A stretch of 64,000 bases of DNA from Odontocerum albicorne (lineage: Eukaryota > Arthropoda > Insecta > Trichoptera > Odontoceridae): positions 15,017,327 through 15,081,326 of the forward strand of contig OX463864.1 of NCBI GenBank assembly GCA_949825065.1, written 5' to 3'. The notes below the pieces were generated by a model, which was given only the letters and a program-made list of their open reading frames with translations, searched no databases and had not been told where the DNA came from. Below are positions 60,235 through 64,000 of the stretch, piece after piece (the first letter of the stretch is position 1; the number at the start of each line of letters is the position of its first letter). Made by a program: the position numbers and the translations under genes.

Positions 60235-60435
60235 GGAATCGTCATCATTGCTGAGCCTTATAGTCGAGGACACCCTCGCCATTCCAACCAACATCAGTTC
60301 AGTTGGAAAGCAAAGCCGTGCCGTAGAGTATTTTTTAAAGAGATTGAGCTGTTGCACACCAGCAAACTTGCTGGCCAAACCACTGTACTGGATCCAATGG
60401 CAAATCGAAGTGAGACGATCGGAGCACATCGACAT

Positions 60436-60445
<10 letters not shown>
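60235..60445. repeat. unclassified dispersed repeat U1, copy 2
   Basis: Collinear with 5030-5290: TCGCCATTCCAAC, GAGCTGTTGCACACCAGCAA, CACTGTACTGGATCC and GAAGTGAGACGATCGGAGCA. The minus strand is open for 85 codons here; the equivalent frame in copy 1 is interrupted. It ends in a T run of about 26 at 60437-60464. Confidence 0.6.
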
Positions 60446-60468
<23 letters not shown>

Positions 60469-60766
60469 CTACATGATCAACGTTCATATATTTCCGAATT
60501 GTTTCTGATCTAGAGAATTAAAGGTTCGATTGCCGCTGATACCCATTTTTTAAGAAAGAAGGTTCGTTGTTGATTTTCGCCGCTACAAAAGTGTAATACA
60601 ATAGAAATAAGAAACGAAGTACGATAATTGAAACAAACTTACCCTTTTCACAAAACAATAAGGGTTTCAGCAAATAATGCATTCTACTTGAAAAACAGCG
60701 CTAATTTATTACCTGAAAAAAAGAGAGAAAGAATATTAATTTTCCACACATAAATGCCAAATTACG

Positions 60767-61022
60767 TTTGATACGATTTTACTTATTGCAAATAAGATGA
60801 TAATGTGTTCCCTTAAATATTAAAAAAAACAGTCCTGACTCAACAAATGTCCATCACGGGTTTGATACAATTTCTATTATTACAAATAAGATGATAATGT
60901 GTTCCCTAAAATATTAAAAAACACTCCTGACTCAACAAATGTCCATCACGGGTTTGATACTCGTACAATTTATATTATTGCAAATAGGATGATAACGTGT
61001 TCCCTAAAATATTAAAAAGCAT
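60767..61022. repeat. about 92-bp tandem repeat, 3 units
   Basis: Each unit has TTTGATAC, TATTGCAAATAAGATGATAA, GTGTTCCCTAAAATATTAAA and CTGACTCAACAAATGTCCAT, CACGGG; the third unit is incomplete. Unit lengths vary by a few bases. Confidence 0.9.
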
Positions 61023-61729
61023 TGTATGGGGTGCGTTGGTTCGCTAGGATATGTTACCTAGCTCGCATCGTAAGTCTAAGCACCAAGCGAGACTCCTACC
61101 TGTGTGGCCGAGGCTTAAATGATTTAAGAGACTATCACTACAAATTCTAGAACTTGATATGACGATCCATACATCTTCTCAATATGGAAAAAAAATGTGA
61201 GGTAATCAACTGTTCAACACAATGCCAGGAAGGATCGTTGATGGCGTCAACACGCACAATGAACTGGTCGTTAAGCGAATATTTTACATACTGTTGAGCT
61301 TAACTACTTAAACTATTGTATAATTGGTGTCGTTACACTTCCAGGTAACATCCAGATATGCCTGGTATTTCGAGTAATAGTCTTTAGTCATTTAATGAAG
61401 CTGGAGAAGAAATTTTTAATGTCACTTACAAAGAACTGATTAAAAACAACAACGAGTATAAGTTCTCTCGATTCTTAATGAATTTTCTATTGGATTAGTT
61501 TTTTTGTCACCCATCATAGACAGGGCAGCACGAACGCTGTTAACAAATTTCATAGAATGCATCTTTTAGGAAATCGATTTGCTGAGTTCACCGATATTTT
61601 TTTTTAGTCTGAGAAATTTATAAAAGGTTTACTGTAGAATTTATGAAATGTTAAAATTTGTTGTAAATGATTGGAGTTTTTTTGGATTATCACATTCGTT
61701 TTTGATTATGTATGTGATATATAAATACT
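61023..61729. other. unassigned
   Basis: No gene, repeat or element recognised. Ordinary AT-rich sequence up to the LINE-A start. Confidence 0.3.
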
Positions 61730-62625
61730 TTAATAGATAAAGCAAGGATGTGTGATATCATCTTGGTTGTTTAATTTATATATAGATTCATGTGTGTGCG
61801 ATTTAAAAGGAAATTGGAGATGTTAAAGAATGAGCGAAATCAATGTACGAGTATGTGGACTTACGTATACAGCTATGGTTATGCTTGCTGAAAATGAAGA
61901 TAATTTAAGAGATATAAGTGAGCTATACTATATGAGATATGTCTAGAAAAAGTATTGAAAACGAATGTAGCAAAATCAAAGATTAAGGTTATAGAAAAGT
62001 GTATGCGATGTATGGGTTAATGTAGCAAAAACTGGAGCAGGTTGATGGATTCTGTTATCTGGACAGTATGTTTACGTGTGATGGGCGAGTTGAACAGGAC
62101 ATTAATAGAAGGGTAGCGACAGGGAAAAAGGTAAACGGAACATTTAATTTTATATACAACAGCGCAATACCAACAGTATCAAAAATGATATTACATAATA
62201 GTGTGCTCACCTTGCATGGAAGTAAAACTTGGACTTAGCAGAAGAATAAGAGAAAGATTAACGCTGTGGAGATGCGTGGACTAAGAAAATTTATCGAGTG
62301 TTAATATTTGAAAGAAGGTGGAATGACGACATCAGAAATGAATGCATGAATAAACTGAATGTTTTAAATAAGGTGAAGAAAGGAGTTTTAAAATGGTTTG
62401 GACATATGGAGTGAATGTACGAGTATAAGCAAATACACTAATCAAAATACAAGGTGTGCGAGTAAGAGGTACACCAATGAAGAGGGGCACGTAACTGGGC
62501 CCAATGGATTAGATTTTGAAAGAAAGTAAAGTGAGAAGTATGAATAATAGAAGATTGTGCATGATGAGATGTATGAATGTGGAAGAAGCGAAAGTTTTTT
62601 GCTTGTCATCTGTTAATAAAAGTGG
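61730..62625 (+). pseudogene. LINE-A, longest copy, reverse transcriptase to 3' end
   Basis: The only copy reaching the polymerase domain. Broken plus frames give GCVISSWLFNLYIDSCVCDL (the QGCxLSPxLFNLYID block, RT motif 4), then VRVCGLTYTAMVMLAENEDN, LRDISELYYM (the YADD box is replaced by YTAM). After this come DGRVEQDINRRVATGKKVNG, SIKNDIT-like, KTWT, KINAVEMRGLRKF, and terminal blocks through a GRRGTPMKRGTX-like segment to VEEAKVFCLSSVNKSGF. Many stops and indels make it inert. It anchors the whole family as a non-LTR retrotransposon. Confidence 0.78.
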
Positions 62626-62666
62626 GTTCGATATATTTACTTTGTAATGAACGAAGCACTCAATGT

Positions 62667-62921
62667 TTATAATTTTTTAAACATTGTTATAAGACACATT
62701 GTACCGTTGATAAATAAAAAGCAGGGAAAGGAAACTTCTGGGTGTGTACTCGTATGTAGAAGCTTGTCCAGGCAGTATTTCAACTCGTTCAATGTAATAG
62801 CACTCACTACACTATTGGGCAGTCTGTTCCAAGATTCCACAACTCGGTTAGCAAAACAATGTTTCCTTAGATTAATGTGGAATTTCATTTTGGAGAGATT
62901 CAACTGATGTGTGACTCTCAA
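62667..62921 (-). pseudogene. CR1/Jockey-like LINE reverse transcriptase C-terminus
   Basis: The minus strand is open for 84 codons: THQLNLSKMKFHINLRKHCF, ANRVVESWNRLPNSVVSAIT, LNELKYCLDKLLHTS. The LRKxxFxxRVVxxWNxLPxxVVxAxSxNxFKxxLDK signature is the standard C-terminal end of CR1-like LINE proteins. The fragment is clean in frame, suggesting moderate age. Family differs from LINE-A, B and C. Confidence 0.85.
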
Positions 62922-63121
62922 ATGTGTGTTTTAGTAATAGGTCATTTATCACATATCTGTGTTAGTTTGCGTACTAGCACTTAGTGGCTACCAATCATAA
63001 ATTAATAGGTTGTCCAGAAAGTTATTTAAACAAATTCAATTCCCACAAAATGCTTGTGGACAGTGGTTTTCGATATTTTCAGTAACTCAGTAATATCTAG
63101 TGTCGTAGAAAGCAGGTTATT

Positions 63122-63310
63122 CCCGATCGAAGTCTTGATTATTTGTCATCAGTAGTAGTCTATATTCCGGAGCAGACACCATCTTCGATCGAAGTCTTGA
63201 TTATTTGTCATCAGTAGTAATCTATATTCCAGAGCAGACACCATTTTCGATCGAAGTCTTGATTATTTGTCATCAGTAGTAATCTATATTCCAGAGCAGA
63301 CACCATCTTC
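63122..63310. repeat. 62-bp tandem repeat, 3 units
   Basis: TCGATCGAAGTCTTGATTAT, TTGTCATCAGTAGTAATCTA, TATTCCAGAGCAGACACCAT and CT repeated three times with single-base differences. Confidence 0.93.
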
Positions 63311-64000
63311 GATTGTCGCTTAATCATTACGAAATATTTTAAACCACATTTGACTAACACAATCGCTAATTGCATCGTTACCATACACCCTACATATATA
63401 TGTTTTGGTCTGTGTCGCATTTTTACTTTGCTGTAGCAAAATATCATCAAGCACTAAAAAAATAACTTATTGTGTTTCATCTTTAAAATGACGCAAAAAA
63501 GCCGCAAAACGTTATTTTGGAAGACAATAGTTGAAAAATGTACTTAACAGTTAGATTTCGCAATAACATACATTCAGCACGTTAAGAATGAAGTCAGCAA
63601 CGAAAATTTTGTCCTAACGACATCTAACCGAGAAATATGAAACTTCTTTTAGGAGAGCTAAATATTTGAACACTTTACAAGGGATAAATGTCACGAAACT
63701 AGGTTAAGTAAGTCCTTAGCGAAAAAAATATTAAATGATATTTAAACATAATTATAAGATACATTAATAATAAAAAAACGAAGAACATCATCTGAACACA
63801 ATTAAGCCCGTTACACACAAACCGCTAAGCGTGGTAGAAATGTTTCTTTCTCAAGGTAAAGTCAGAGTTAAGATTGTATCAGAGTTATATTAAGTGAAAT
63901 AGGCGTTAAACCGGCTCGTTAAGGGAGTTATTAAAAAAACAACTAATTTACAAAGTTTCCCTCGCCCAGAGAACGACCGAGAGAAGTTTGCGAACGTGTT
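63311..64000. other. unassigned
   Basis: No gene or element recognised to the end of the window. A short purine-rich part at the very end (63960-64000) is not enough to classify. Confidence 0.3.

Noticed and set aside
1..64000. Bacterial or endosymbiont origin, operons, riboswitches, terminators
   Set aside because: No bacterial genes, ribosome binding sites or operon spacing; content is exclusively eukaryotic transposons, SINEs and satellites.

Overview
This window looks like a gene desert from an arthropod genome, probably an insect and quite possibly a lepidopteran. It is AT-rich and made almost entirely of transposable-element wreckage. I found no host protein-coding gene, no rRNA or true tRNA gene, no CRISPR array and no bacterial operon structure. 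The insect assignment rests on the mix of mariner elements, Helitrons with a CTRR-type 3' end, a Penelope-like retroelement, tRNA-derived SINEs, and LINE 3' ends that resemble well-known lepidopteran repeats. It is an inference; no species can be named.

DNA transposons. Two virtually identical 1281-bp mariner elements (39461-40741 minus, 50724-52004 plus) carry intact 339-residue DD34D transposases and are the only convincing full coding regions. The other mariner copies are dead: 640-1318 (5' half), 8804-10088 (full length, frameshifted), 24357-25300 (both ends kept, catalytic core deleted), 26640-26800 (fragment), 46644-47617 (two 5' halves fused head to head) and 57010-57520. A pair of ~0.5-kb elements with GGGTCTTTCAAATTGAG ends (11737-12244, 38454-39007) keeps only a transposase C-terminus. 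Weak hAT-like ends occur at about 1318, 27339, 37968 and 53336.

Helitrons. 33690-36264 and 54050-55065 share 5' and 3' termini. Both look like short non-autonomous shells with Rep and/or helicase pieces placed upstream of the family's basic N-terminal ORF, which sits directly next to the 3' end.

Retroelements. LINE family A (protein signature RINAVEM near the C-terminus) has about 20 scattered 3'-end fragments in both orientations; the longest is 61730-62625. LINE-B (7250-7680 and others) ends in a TTGCCACATGGCAA hairpin. The tRNA-derived SINEs end in the same hairpin and flanks, so LINE-B is the likely SINE partner. Several other LINE C-terminal fragments (C to H) are present. A Penelope-like element with a GIY-YIG relic (26110-26590) runs directly into a short repeat with a hammerhead-ribozyme-like core. 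The same repeat occurs at about eight loci, often as tail-to-tail inverted pairs.

Tandem repeats. Many minisatellites are present (20-, 28-, 29-, 33-, 40-, 47-, 55-, 62-, 64-, 90-, 92-, 142- and 330-bp units). Several are clearly built from the 3' ends of the resident LINEs or SINEs, and one is interrupted by the young mariner. The most interesting signals are the Penelope/hammerhead-like family, the two composite Helitrons, the SINE-LINE shared tail, the foldback mariner and the young mariner pair.
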